NCBI RefSeq assembly: GCF_902498995.1
Contig: NZ_CABVLY010000011.1
Location: 124,001-188,000, forward strand
Direction of reading: 5' to 3'
DNA length: 64,000 nt
From: Burkholderia anthina
GTDB lineage: Bacteria; Pseudomonadota; Gammaproteobacteria; Burkholderiales; Burkholderiaceae
Shown: one piece after another, positions 54,051-63,391 of the stretch
Position numbering within the stretch: the stretch's first letter is position 1
How the letters are laid out: each line of letters opens with the position of its first letter
The notes under the pieces: model-generated
Database searches by the model: none
What the model was told of the DNA's origin: nothing
What the model saw: the letters and a program-made list of their open reading frames with translations, nothing else
Made by a program: the position numbers and the translations under genes

Positions 54051-55367
54051 TCAGTTGGTCGCGAGACTGCTTTTCAGCAGGAATTCCAGCAGGTCGTCCG
54101 AGGTCGGTTCGCCCCACGTGTCGAGCGCCAGCCACCGAAAGAAGCTGGTCTGCGCCAGCTTGCTGGCCTTCTTCTTCGGCGACAGCGTGAGATCCTTCGA
54201 ACCGGCAACCGTCTCGTTGTAACGTTCGATCAGCTTGGTCTGGTCGTCGATCTCCAGCTCGCGGAAATACGCACCGGCTTCATCGACCTTCGCGGCCAGG
54301 TATTTGTCGCGGATCTGTTCCTGCTTGCTCTGCGCGGATTCCCTTGCCGGCGCGGCCGCCTCCGTGCCCTGCCCGTCGGCCAGCGTATAACCGTGCGTCA
54401 GCGCCTTGCGGAAATACGCGGCGACATTGTCGACGGGCGCCGCGTTCTTCTTCGTAGTCCGATTGAGCGTATAGGCGATCGCCGCCTTGATGCGCTGCAC
54501 GCCGTACTGCGTGATCAACCGGCGTGCTTCCGAGCGCGGAATGCCGAACTTCGCGACTTCCTCGACCAGCGCTTCGTTCTTGGCGTCGCCTTCCTCGACC
54601 GTATCCGCGCTCGGCTTGCGCGTCACCTTGAACTGAACGGCTTCCACGCTGCGGCCCGACTTGTGTTCAATCAGCTCGAGCGTATGGTCGGAAACTTCGT
54701 TCACCTCCTGAATGCACGGCACCAGGACCTTGCTCTTGAAGAGCTTGTACTCCTTGTACGATTGGGATGCCTTGTCCTGGCCGAGAATGAGATCGCGAAA
54801 TTTCGGCAGCGGAATCTTCGCGGTGATGCCGATCCCCTCGTAGCGCACCGTGTTTTCCCACAGCGCGAGCGAATGCGATCGCCGAAACTCGCGCGCGATC
54901 CGCATATCGATCAGCGCGTAGATCTCCGGATTGAGCAGTTCGCTGCGAATCTGGTCGGAGAAGCTGTACTTCAACACCGATTGCTCGAGCTCGGCGCCGG
55001 CGAGCAGGCCTGACGCCTTCCATACCGTCGAGCGATCCGCAGCGAGATAGTCCCAGTTGACGACGGTACTGATCAGCGAGTTGACCGTGTCCTTCACGTA
55101 CTTCGTGTTGTTGCTGTTCAGCCCGCTCTCGTGCGACAACGCCGCAATCGAGATCGAGAAACTGGTCCGCCCCGGCTCGAACGCTTCCTGGCGAAGCGCG
55201 TTCTTGATCAGCGAGCTGAACATCTTGCGCTGCTGCAAACCGATCTTTCCGGACTTCGGAGCGATATGAATTGCCTGGACCGCCTTGCGCAACAGATCGG
55301 GAGGCTCGGGCGTCTGAAATAGCGAAACCTGCTTGTCGGAGCCTTTGATTGCGGGCTTGCGCGGCAT
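54051..55367 (-). CDS. repA: Replication initiator protein (Rep, winged-helix Rep_3/RepB type)
   Basis: 438 residues. The N-terminal two thirds fit the double winged-helix initiators of iteron plasmids (KQVSLFQTPEPPDLLRKAVQ, GLNSNNTKYVKDTVNSLIST, RIAREFRRSHSLALWENTVR, IPLPKFRDLILGQDK). The C-terminal part (about 270-438) is charged and helical. It should bind the iterons that occupy the DNA upstream of its start codon (55520-56520) and open the origin. Start is ATG at 55367. A candidate -10 and an inverted repeat AAGGTGACCTT lie just upstream. Symbol repA is by analogy. Confidence 0.9.
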   Translation of the reverse strand: MPRKPAIKGSDKQVSLFQTPEPPDLLRKAVQAIHIAPKSGKIGLQQRKMFSSLIKNALRQEAFEPGRTSFSISIAALSHESGLNSNNTKYVKDTVNSLISTVVNWDYLAADRSTVWKASGLLAGAELEQSVLKYSFSDQIRSELLNPEIYALIDMRIAREFRRSHSLALWENTVRYEGIGITAKIPLPKFRDLILGQDKASQSYKEYKLFKSKVLVPCIQEVNEVSDHTLELIEHKSGRSVEAVQFKVTRKPSADTVEEGDAKNEALVEEVAKFGIPRSEARRLITQYGVQRIKAAIAYTLNRTTKKNAAPVDNVAAYFRKALTHGYTLADGQGTEAAAPARESAQSKQEQIRDKYLAAKVDEAGAYFRELEIDDQTKLIERYNETVAGSKDLTLSPKKKASKLAQTSFFRWLALDTWGEPTSDDLLEFLLKSSLATN

Positions 55368-55381
55368 CGTGATGTCCGGAT

Positions 55382-55411
55382 AAGGTGACCTTGTTGGGGG
55401 CTGACTTTATA
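55382..55411 (-). promoter_or_regulatory. Candidate rep promoter and operator
   Basis: Minus strand TATAAA (55406-55411) is a possible -10; the -35 is unclear. The inverted repeat AAGGTGACCTT (55382-55392) lies between it and the start codon and could be a Rep autorepression site. Confidence 0.4.
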
Positions 55412-55519
55412 CCTTTTCCCGCTGACGAGCAATGCCTCTTTCTCCAGCGTTACTTGCAATGTCACTTCTAAATGCTTGTCAATAAAGGGAAAAATTATAT
55501 TTTCAGGCTGTTGCAGATT

Positions 55520-56520
55520 CCCATATCCATATACCTTCATGCCAAAACCCTTCCCAAAACCAGCTACCTGTCGGATCCGGCAGCCAGATCCGGCACGGGA
55601 TTTGCCGGGCCGAAGGTACCCATTCATGGGAAGCAATCGGCCGGAAATGGATCAGCAAACGCGATTCATGGTGCTTTGCAACACGGTCCGCTTTCCCTCC
55701 CATAACGAGCTACCTTTAGGGCTTCCCATGAATGGGTACCTGTGAAGAGGTGTCGGCTTTGCTTTTTGTCTTCGTGCGAGCCTTCACGACCGAAATCTCT
55801 CCCATAAACGGCTACCCTCAGATTTCCCCATAGAGGGTTACCTGTGAATGCCGGCGATACTGTTTATGGGACGGTGCCACAGAAGCAGCGCGCGATACCA
55901 AGCCAGCAAGCGCCAAACAAGCCCCATATCCAGCTACCTGTGTGTGTCCCCATAACAGGCAACCCCACATAAAACGCTGTGCCTACATTCATCGGCCGGT
56001 ACGAAAAAGCCCCCCATAAACCGCTACCCAAACATTTCCCCATAGCATGCTACCTGAAGCACTTTCGGGGCAAAATCCCATAACCGTCTACGTGCGCCCC
56101 ATATCCACAACCCCGATTTCCCACAGCACGGTACCCAATTCCCCAAATCCACAGACCTGAACCCCCAGCCCCTTCCACCTGTGCTCCCATAAATGGGTAC
56201 CGAACATCGGTCAAACCCTTACCAGATAAGGCTGTGAGCCGTCTAAAGGTAGTTAAAGTAGTAAACGTCGTTTACCAAAGATGTAAACACACGTGTGCCT
56301 GTGCAAAAAAGCAACCCCCATAAACCGCTACCAAACTGACCTGAATGCGGTCAGCGAGCACAGCAATGAGCCTCAAAATGCTGTGGAGCATCCACCGTTC
56401 GACGTTGTCTCAAGCCCGATAAGGCTCTCAGAGGATGTGAGTACCTACTCACAAACCCTCAAACGTAGAAACTTATGGGAGGAAATCAACGTTTCCCGAA
56501 TATAGGTACCCAGCTATGGG
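55520..56520. repeat. Origin iteron array
   Basis: At least 17 plus-strand 16-mers fit CCCATA-N6-TACC with few mismatches: starts at 55520, 55553, 55699, 55725, 55801, 55827, 55923, 55949, 56013, 56039, 56077, 56098, 56120, 56142, 56186, 56317 and 56495. Minus-strand copies occupy 55615-55630, 55855-55870 (weak), 56464-56479 (weak) and 56505-56520. The best-conserved copy is CCCATAAACGGCTACC (55801-55816). An AT-rich stretch (55470-55510) near the rep-proximal edge may be the unwinding element, and ATATCCACA (56101-56109) is one base from a DnaA box. The iterons would bind Rep. Confidence 0.85.
56261..56275. repeat. Short inverted repeat within the origin
   Basis: GTAAACGTCGTTTAC has perfect 6-bp arms and is unlike the iterons. 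It sits in an AT-rich patch between the last two spaced iterons; a host-factor or Rep dimer site is possible. Confidence 0.4.
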
Positions 56521-57884
56521 GCCCAAAATTGGTCGGGGCTGGCGACCCACCTCATCGGAATCGCCGTCGACCAGCACCATCGCACTCGACACCTGGATAT
56601 CACCGGTGCTGTCACAGCAGTCAGAAATCGCTCGAATTTGGCGACGAGCAATTTTTTCGACGCCTGTGCGAGTCATTCCGCGGATAAGTCTCCGACGGAG
56701 ATACATCGACGAATCTGTAACCGCGACCTGTGGATCATGCAAAGACGACCGTTGCCGAGGCCGGACGATCTCTCACCAGCCTCATGACTTTCTACCTTTG
56801 GAACCGCGTCGAAATTGCTGTGCTACCGGGGTCGACAGATGAGGATCCATTCACCGGTCGGCGGAAAACCAGACCTTTCACCGGTGATCATCCATCGCAA
56901 TTCCGGCATCGTCCCGAACGTGAGGTTCCAGCCGCCGACGAAGCTCACCGTAATCCGATCGATGACTGGATCCCGAACATTCTCACCCTGGAAAGCTGTC
57001 GAGTCCTGGAAAGGCTCACCGATAAAGTGACCGGACTGTCTCCACGGATAGTCCGTGCGGGGACACCCTTGATCGAACGGAAAAGCTGTGAAGAATCCGG
57101 ACGATGGAGCGCATGTCTGTGCGGTCACACAGGCATAAGACTCGTCGCGACGTGGGCAGTGGATGAAATCGCAGCGGCCGAATAGGCGAAGGTTCGCACG
57201 GCATTCATGCGTGCATGTGAGCAACGAGCGTCGATCGACGTGGTGACGCTGCGCCGGCATGTCTCATCACCAGCGCACGCCGCGCTCGACGAGCCGCCAG
57301 GAAGGGCAGCGAACAGGTAGCCATGCGCGTATCGAGCGGTTACCCGATCGTTCGTGTCGAACTGCATCGCCGTACCAGGAGTGAACTGGAATTCGGCACA
57401 GAGTGATTCGTGGTCGTTTATGGGAGAGCGCGACACTCGCGTGCCATGGCGCGGGACATTGGTTCACAGGCAAGCGCTTCCTGTGGTGGGCGCGCTTGTG
57501 ATGCGACGATCACGCCGGACGAGTCGCGAACGCCATCGTTGAAACAGCGACGACGTGCGAATGCACCGTGCATCGAAATGGAGCGCGCTCCTATCGACAA
57601 GCTGTGTCGTATTGCCGGAGCGATCCGGTTCGCCGGATGGTTACCTTGGATCATGGGCACCGCGCACGTAGTGCCGAACGATGCACCGTTGCTACCTTTG
57701 TCAGCCGCTGATCGCGGGACCCACAGCGAACCCCTGCGATGCAGTGTTTCCCATACACGTCTACCTCGAACTACGGTTACGACGCCACTTTTTTCACAAC
57801 ACGGTTATGATGCAAAAGCCCTGATCGTGACCTGATGGCCGGTCGGGGGCAGGGGGCGGTATCTCGACGTGCTTTCAATCCGTG
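56521..57884. other. 1.36 kb without a recognised gene beside the origin
   Basis: Composition is intermediate. Several open frames of 60-150 codons exist on both strands (for example minus strand 56823-57260) but none has a clear start, family resemblance or conserved context. Degenerate iteron-like boxes occur at 57409-57424 (minus) and 57750-57765 (plus). It could be decayed coding DNA or origin-associated non-coding DNA. Confidence 0.45.
57750..57765 (+). repeat. Outlying iteron
   Basis: CCCATACACGTCTACC, 13 of 16 match to the best iteron, about 1.2 kb beyond the main array. Confidence 0.5.
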
Positions 57885-57906
57885 ATCAATCAGAAATCAA
57901 TCAGAA
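57885..57906 (+). repeat. Tandem 11-bp duplication before the DUF4148 gene
   Basis: ATCAATCAGAA occurs twice in direct succession, 15 bp before the start codon and overlapping the leader. Possibly just slippage, or a regulatory spacing element. Confidence 0.4.
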
Positions 57907-57920
57907 AAGAGAGTTCAGCG

Positions 57921-58229
57921 ATGCGAATCCAGATCAGAAAACTCACGCTGGCTGCTACGGCAGCAGCTTTCCTCTTCGGCTCGGCAGCTCCGGTGTTCGC
58001 GCAGACCGACGCCAGCGCACCGGCCGCACAGGATGCCAAGGCCGCAAAGCGTGAGGCGCGCAAGGCAGCCCGGGCAAAACGCAAAGCCGAACACAAGGCA
58101 GCGCGCGCGAAGAACACCGCCGAATTGAAGAAACTCGAAGACGCTGGTTACAAGCCGGCGGCCAACGATCCGAACTATCCGCAGAATCTGCAGAACGCGG
58201 AGAAGAAAGCCGCCGGCGCAAGCCAGTAA
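57921..58229 (+). CDS. Small secreted DUF4148-type protein
   Basis: 102 residues. Signal peptide MRIQIRKLTLAATAAAFLFG ending near VFAQ (about residue 29), a lysine/alanine-rich middle (KREARKAARAKRKAEHKAAR) and the C-terminal motif ELKKLEDAGYKPAANDPNYP, characteristic of DUF4148 proteins common in Burkholderia. Periplasmic; role unknown, some members are stress- or infection-induced. ATG at 57921 was preferred to an in-frame one at 57882 because it begins the signal peptide. Confidence 0.85.
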   Translation: MRIQIRKLTLAATAAAFLFGSAAPVFAQTDASAPAAQDAKAAKREARKAARAKRKAEHKAARAKNTAELKKLEDAGYKPAANDPNYPQNLQNAEKKAAGASQ

Positions 58230-58241
58230 GCATCACCCGCA

Positions 58242-58271
58242 CGCCAGGCCGCGGCTCGATCCGCGGTCTGG
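58242..58271 (+). terminator. Hairpin after the DUF4148 gene
   Basis: GCCAGGCCGCGG, loop CTCGAT, CCGCGGTCTGGC: a 12-bp stem with one G-T pair, 12 bp after the stop. No U tract. Confidence 0.5.
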
Positions 58272-58469
58272 CGCATGTGCCACGGAAATGCGCTGCGCTT
58301 CCGTGAAAAATGCAGGCTGCAAGTCTGCGTCAATTGATTCGTGATCCTATATTTTTGGAGCGTGCGGAAGCTGCGTCAGCAAGGTCTTCACCATCTGTCC
58401 CGCTCGCCGACGCAAATCGGACGCGCTGTCGAAGCGGGGGCCTCCGGATAAGAACGCAGCCCATCCGGT

Positions 58470-59372
58470 TCAGTGCCGCACTTCTGTCGCTGCGCTGCCC
58501 GTCGCCTTCAGCCAATCCTTGAACGCGCGCACGGCTTCGTCCTCCGCACGTGCGGCCGCCACATAAGTGAAATACCGCCACGGCGGCAACGCCGGTTCGC
58601 TGAACGGCTGCACGAGCCTGCCTTCGGCAATGTCGTCCGCGACGAGCGCGATCGGCCCCATGGCGACGCCGAGCCCGTCGAGCGCGCCTTGCAATGTCAG
58701 GTAGAAGTGCTCGAGCGTCAGCGAGTGCCGCGGCACGAGGTTCGCATAACCGGCCGCCGCGAGCCATTCGGGCCACATGCCCGGATAAGTCGCCGCATGC
58801 AGCAGCGTGAAGCCGGCGAGATCGGCCGGCGTGCGCAACGGTCGCCCCTCGAGCAGCTTCGGCGCACACACGGGCAACCGGACTTCGGACAGGAATTCGT
58901 CGGCGACATAGCCGTCGATCGTCTGCGGACCGCCGCGGACGATCAGGTCGACCTTGTCGCGCAACTTCTCGATCGGCTCGTTCGACGTCGACAGCCGCAC
59001 CTCGATGGCCGGATGGGCGACCTGGAACGACGACAGTTTCGGCACGAGCCATCGCAGCGAAAACGTTGCGGGCGCGCTCACGCGCAGCACGCGCTGCTGC
59101 GCGTGGCCGAAATGCTGCGCGGTGGCGAGCGCGATCCGGTCGAACGATGCGCCGACTTCGGCGAGATACGCTCGGCCGGCATCCGTCAGCTCGACGCGCC
59201 GGTTGTGCCGTTCGAAGAGCGGCCGGCCGAGCCATGTCTCGAGCTGCTGCACGTGCCGGCTGATCGCGCCGTGTGTCACGCACAACTCGTCGGCGGCATG
59301 CGTGAAGCTGCCGAGCCGGGCCGCGGCTTCGAACGCGCGCAGCGAATTCAACGGTGGGAGTCGTCGGGCCAT
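58470..59372 (-). CDS. LysR-family regulator (GcvA-like)
   Basis: 300 residues. PPLNSLRAFEAAARLGSFTH and LCVTHGAISRHVQQLETWLG are typical of the GcvA/AmpR subgroup; effector domain after residue 90. Divergent from the purA paralogue with 141 bp between starts, so it may control that gene. The intergenic DNA near 59395-59430 is AT-rich (TTTACTCACGCGAATACTC) and probably holds both promoters. Confidence 0.9.
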   Translation of the reverse strand: MARRLPPLNSLRAFEAAARLGSFTHAADELCVTHGAISRHVQQLETWLGRPLFERHNRRVELTDAGRAYLAEVGASFDRIALATAQHFGHAQQRVLRVSAPATFSLRWLVPKLSSFQVAHPAIEVRLSTSNEPIEKLRDKVDLIVRGGPQTIDGYVADEFLSEVRLPVCAPKLLEGRPLRTPADLAGFTLLHAATYPGMWPEWLAAAGYANLVPRHSLTLEHFYLTLQGALDGLGVAMGPIALVADDIAEGRLVQPFSEPALPPWRYFTYVAAARAEDEAVRAFKDWLKATGSAATEVRH

Positions 59373-59513
59373 TTCCTCATTTCGCGTGAAATTTACTCAC
59401 GCGAATACTCAGATTTAATCGTTTGATCATGCGATCCAGCTCCGCCAATATGGCACACAAACGGGCGATGCGGCCTGAATACGTGTCTGGATTTCTCACA
59501 TGGAGCATGGAAC

Positions 59514-60803
59514 ATGGCGAACGTGGTCGTAGTAGGCGCCCAATGGGGTGACGAAGGCAAGGGGCGCGTCGTGGACTGGCTGGCGGCGCAGGCCGATCTG
59601 GTCGCGCGCTACAACGGCGGCCACAACGCGGGCCATACGCTGGTCGTCGGCGGAAAGACGTACAAGTTGGCGCTGCTGCCGAGCGGCATCGTGCGCGGCA
59701 AGCGCGGCGTGATCGGCAACGGCGTGGCGCTCGATCCGGAGGCGCTGCTCGCGGAGATCGCGCGGATGGCCGAGCTCGGGCTGTCGGTCACGCCGGACAA
59801 TCTGTCGATCGCCGAAAACGCGACGCTGGTGTTGCCGATCCACCGTGCGATCGACCAGGCGCAGGAGCGTCAACGCCGCGAGCCGATCGGCACCACGCTG
59901 CGCGGGATCGGGCCGGCCTACGAGGACAAGGTCGGGCGCCGCGGGCTGCGCGTCGGCGATCTGGCGGAACCGGGCCGGCTAGCCGAGAAGCTCGACGTGC
60001 TGGTCGATCATCACAACGCGTGGTTTCGCGGGCTGGGGCTCGAGCCATACTCGCGCGACGCGCTGCTCGCGACCCTCGTCGACGTCGCGCCGAAGATCCT
60101 GCCGTTCGTGCGCCCCGTGTGGGCCGACCTCAACGAGGCGACCGACCGCGGCGAGCGCATCCTGTTCGAAGGCTCGCAGGCCGTGATGCTGGACATCGAC
60201 TGGGGCACGTATCCGTTCGTGACGTCGTCCGGCACCGTGGCGTCGGCCGCAGCAGCCGGCACGGGCCTCGGCGCGTCCAGGCTCGGCCACGTGCTGGGCG
60301 TGACCAAGGCATATGCGACGCGCGTCGGTGGCGGCCCGTTCCTGACCGAGCTGACCGACGCAACCGGCGAAACGCTGCGCGCGCGCGGCCAGGAATTCGG
60401 CGTCAACACCGGCCGGCCGCGCCGCTGCGGATGGCTCGATGCCGCGCAGTTGCGTCAGGCCGTCCGGATCTCCGGGATCGATTCCCTCGCGCTCACCAAG
60501 CTCGACGTGCTCGACGGCTTCGACGCAATCGAACTGTGCGTCGGCTACGAACTCGACGGCGCACGCGTCGACCACCTGCCCGCCAGCCTCGATGCGCAGT
60601 CGCGCGCGAAGCCGGTCTACGAACGGTTCGATGGCTGGCGCGGCACCGTGAAAGGCGTGCGCGAACGTGCGGCGTTGCCGCGTGCCGCGCAGGATTTCAT
60701 CGCACGCGTCGAGGCGGTGGCGGGCGCGCCTGTATCGATGATCACGACCGGCGCCGAGCGTGACGACACGATCGTCCTGAGCAATCCTTTCGACCCGGCG
60801 TAA
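59514..60803 (+). CDS. purA: Adenylosuccinate synthetase paralogue
   Basis: 429 residues. GTP-binding [16 protein letters not shown] with catalytic Asp13 and His41 (NGGHNAGHT), IMP-binding [14 protein letters not shown], and LTKLDVLDG near the C-terminus. It catalyses IMP + aspartate + GTP to adenylosuccinate in the canonical enzyme. Several normally conserved residues differ: GTTGRGIG is [16 protein letters not shown] is [13 protein letters not shown] is TSSGT and GATTGR is GVNTGR. The housekeeping copy is expected on chromosome 1, so this is likely a diverged second copy with altered substrate or regulation, under a divergent LysR gene. Confidence 0.88.
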   Translation: MANVVVVGAQWGDEGKGRVVDWLAAQADLVARYNGGHNAGHTLVVGGKTYKLALLPSGIVRGKRGVIGNGVALDPEALLAEIARMAELGLSVTPDNLSIAENATLVLPIHRAIDQAQERQRREPIGTTLRGIGPAYEDKVGRRGLRVGDLAEPGRLAEKLDVLVDHHNAWFRGLGLEPYSRDALLATLVDVAPKILPFVRPVWADLNEATDRGERILFEGSQAVMLDIDWGTYPFVTSSGTVASAAAAGTGLGASRLGHVLGVTKAYATRVGGGPFLTELTDATGETLRARGQEFGVNTGRPRRCGWLDAAQLRQAVRISGIDSLALTKLDVLDGFDAIELCVGYELDGARVDHLPASLDAQSRAKPVYERFDGWRGTVKGVRERAALPRAAQDFIARVEAVAGAPVSMITTGAERDDTIVLSNPFDPA

Positions 60804-60843
60804 GCACGAGCAAGCACGACGCGGCCCGCGCAATGCGGACCCG

Positions 60844-60867
60844 GCAGGCCGTCGCCAGGCGGCCTGC
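60844..60867. terminator. Hairpin after the purA paralogue
   Basis: GCAGGCCG, loop TCGCCAGG, CGGCCTGC: perfect 8-bp stem 40 bp after the stop. No clear U tract. Confidence 0.4.
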
Positions 60868-61050
60868 ACCCATCCGGTGCGGTCGCCCTTCGGGCGTGCG
60901 CCGTCGCGTGAACGATCGTCCGCCTTCCCCGCACACGGCAAACTGGACACGCCTGCATCGCTGCGGTACTGTTCCGCACAATTCGCGCCAGACCGGCCCG
61001 TGCCGGGGCGGGTGCCGCTGCGAAGCGATTTCAATCCCGGGGACATGTCG

Positions 61051-61992
61051 ATGGACACGTTACAGATGATGCGCATTTTCGTCCGGGTGGCGGAGGAGGG
61101 CAGCTTCACGAGCGCGGCCCAGCGCCTGGACATCACCACCGCTTACGCATCGCGTTCGGTCGCCCAACTCGAAACGCATCTGCGCACGCGTCTGCTCAAT
61201 CGAAGCACGCGCCGCATCGCGTTGACCGATGCCGGACAGCGCTACCTCGACCGGTGCCAGCGCATCCTCGGCTATATCGACGAAGCGGAAGCCGAGGCGG
61301 CCGACGCGCAGGCGAAGCCGTCGGGGCGGCTCCATGTCCACGCGACGACGAGCTTCGGCCAGGCATATCTGGTGCCCGCGGTCGTGCGATACCGGCAGCG
61401 CTATCCGTCCGTGGCGGTCGAGCTCACGCTGTCGCAGCACGTGCCCGACATCATCGACGAAGGCTACGACGTGTCGCTGCAACTGAGCTCGACGGAGTTG
61501 CCCGATTCGGGACTGGTATCGCAGCGGCTCGGCGATGTGCACAGCGTACTGTGCGCGTCGCCCGCCTATCTGAAGGAACGCGGCACGCCGCATACCGTGC
61601 GCGATCTCGAAGCGCATGCCTGCCTGCAGATCGTCACGCCCGTGTTTCCGCGCGACCGCTGGCATCTCGACGGCCCCAACGGCCGCGAGACGTTCGAACT
61701 GCCGCCGCCCGATTTTCAGGTCAACATCGCCGATGCGCTCGGCGGTGCGCTGCGCGCCGGCCTCGGGATCGGCTCGCTGCCGATGTCGAGCGCGGTTCCG
61801 GCGCTGGCAAGTGGCGCGCTCGTGCGCGTGTTGCCCGAGTACCGGCTGCAGAAGCTGACGGTCTATACGCTGTATGCGTCGCGCCAGTACCTCGACGCGA
61901 AGATCCGCACCTTCGTCGATTTCCTGCGCGAATGCGTGCCCGAAATGCTGTCCGCCGACGAGGCGGCGTTGTGCGCGCCCAGCAGGTCCTGA
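61051..61992 (+). CDS. LysR-family regulator
   Basis: 313 residues from ATG at 61051 (GGGGA seven bases upstream); ATG at 61045 is a near alternative. MDTLQMMRIFVRVAEEGSFT and LDITTAYASRSVAQLETHLR form the DNA-binding part, and the effector domain follows. Similar to LysR proteins of the DsdC/CrgA-like branch. No divergent partner; the next gene downstream is an SsuA-like protein in the same direction 325 bp on, and could be its target. Confidence 0.88.
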   Translation: MDTLQMMRIFVRVAEEGSFTSAAQRLDITTAYASRSVAQLETHLRTRLLNRSTRRIALTDAGQRYLDRCQRILGYIDEAEAEAADAQAKPSGRLHVHATTSFGQAYLVPAVVRYRQRYPSVAVELTLSQHVPDIIDEGYDVSLQLSSTELPDSGLVSQRLGDVHSVLCASPAYLKERGTPHTVRDLEAHACLQIVTPVFPRDRWHLDGPNGRETFELPPPDFQVNIADALGGALRAGLGIGSLPMSSAVPALASGALVRVLPEYRLQKLTVYTLYASRQYLDAKIRTFVDFLRECVPEMLSADEAALCAPSRS

Positions 61993-62317
61993 GCGAACGG
62001 TAACGACGCATGCCGCGCCTGATGATGCGGCGCGTCGTGTTGTCGATGCATGAACCGATTGTCGCTCGCTCCAGATGGTTCGCATAACGAAGTAATGAAT
62101 ACGGAAGATGCGATCACGCCGATCGGCCGTGTCGTCAGCCGCGCGCCTTTATGAAAACCCCTGCTTTCGATATCGGACATCGTTGGTTCGGTGCGAAGCG
62201 TCGACCCCCTAGAATCGATTCGGCTCGCGCGAGCGGTTCGACACGCCGGTATCGATGTCGCGAACCGCAAGCGCGCAACGCGTTCCTCCGCTTCCTTCCG
62301 ATCGAACACAGGACACC
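61993..62317. other. Promoter region of the SsuA-like gene
   Basis: 325 bp without a gene. AT-rich patches near 62090-62110 and a TAGAAT hexamer near 62211 could mark promoters. No hairpin terminator for the preceding LysR gene was seen. Confidence 0.4.
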
Positions 62318-63289
62318 ATGGCAGACCGACTTTCCAGATCCCGCCGCCGGCTCATCCAGGCCGGCCTGGCGATCGCCGCGGGCGCTGCCGCCCAGCCGCG
62401 CTTCGCGTTTGCCGATGCGGCCGGCACGCGCACGTTGCGCATCGGCTACCAGAAGGGGCCGCTGAGCCTGTTGAAGGCGAGGGGCTCGCTGCAGGGCAAG
62501 CTCGCCACGCTGGGCGTCAACGTCACGTGGACCGAATTCCCGTCGGGGCCGCCCCAACTCGAAGCGCTGAACGCGGGGTCGATCGACTTCGGCGATGTCG
62601 GCGAGGCGCCGCCGATCTTCGCGCTCGCGGCGGGCGCACCGCTCGTCTATTACGCGCAGACGCCGGCGGGCCCCGCGGCCGAGGCCGTGGTCGTTGCCAA
62701 GGATTCGCCGGTGAAGACCTTCGCGGATCTGCGCGGCAAGCGCATCGCGCTCGTGAAGGGATCGAACACGCACTTCCTGCTGGTCAGGTTGCTGCAGGCG
62801 GCGAAGCTTCGTTATGCGGATGTCACGCCGGTCTGGCTGTCGCCGTCCGACGCGCGTGCCGCGTTCGAAAGCCGCTCGGTCGACGCGTGGATCATCTGGG
62901 ATCCGTTTCTCGCGGTCGTCCAGCAGACGTTGGGTGCGCGCATCGTCGTGGACGGCTCGGGGCTCGTCGAGAACCGCAGCTACTACTTCGCGTCGCGTAC
63001 GTATGCGCAGCGCAATGCCGACGTGCTTGACGTGGCCGTGTCCGAGTTGACGGCGGCCCAGCGATGGCTCGACGCGCATCGCGCGCAGGGCGCGGCCGAG
63101 TTCTCGAAACTATGGGGCATTCCTGAGCCGGCGGTGGCGCTTGCATTCAGCCGCGCGCGCTTCGGCGTCGAACCCGTGACGCGCGACACGCTTGCGTATC
63201 AGCAGCGCATCGCGGACGTGTTCTACCAGGCGGGAATTTTGCCGAAGCGGGTCGACGTGAGCCAGGCAGCGCCGCCTACGCTCGCGTGA
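62318..63289 (+). CDS. Aliphatic sulfonate ABC transporter substrate-binding protein (SsuA-like)
   Basis: 323 residues. Twin-arginine-like signal (SRSRRRLIQAGLAIAAGAAA, residues about 5-25), then the NMT1/SsuA-type periplasmic fold: LRIGYQKGPLSLLKARG, DFGDVGEAPPIFALAAGAPL and WIIWDPFLAVVQQTLG. Binds sulfonates such as taurine or alkanesulfonates in the periplasm. No ssuB or ssuC genes follow; a terminator comes directly after, so it must work with a permease encoded elsewhere. ATG at 62318 begins the signal sequence. Confidence 0.88.
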   Translation: MADRLSRSRRRLIQAGLAIAAGAAAQPRFAFADAAGTRTLRIGYQKGPLSLLKARGSLQGKLATLGVNVTWTEFPSGPPQLEALNAGSIDFGDVGEAPPIFALAAGAPLVYYAQTPAGPAAEAVVVAKDSPVKTFADLRGKRIALVKGSNTHFLLVRLLQAAKLRYADVTPVWLSPSDARAAFESRSVDAWIIWDPFLAVVQQTLGARIVVDGSGLVENRSYYFASRTYAQRNADVLDVAVSELTAAQRWLDAHRAQGAAEFSKLWGIPEPAVALAFSRARFGVEPVTRDTLAYQQRIADVFYQAGILPKRVDVSQAAPPTLA

Positions 63290-63311
63290 CGAATCCTTTC
63301 CGGTAAACGAC

Positions 63312-63341
63312 AACGCCACGGACGTCGATCCGTGGCGTTTT
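63312..63341. terminator. Bidirectional terminator between SsuA-like and hydrolase genes
   Basis: AACGCCACGGA, loop CGTCGA, TCCGTGGCGTT followed by TT and preceded by AAACGACA: a perfect 11-bp stem between convergent genes. Confidence 0.7.
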
Positions 63342-63391
63342 GCTTGATGCGCCCCACTGCACGGAAGTCGTGTGCAGCGAAGAACACCGCA

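Noticed and set aside
56730..57185. 151-codon plus-strand frame beside the origin
   Set aside because: No ribosome site, no hydrophobic core pattern and no family resemblance; overlaps equally open frames on the other strand.
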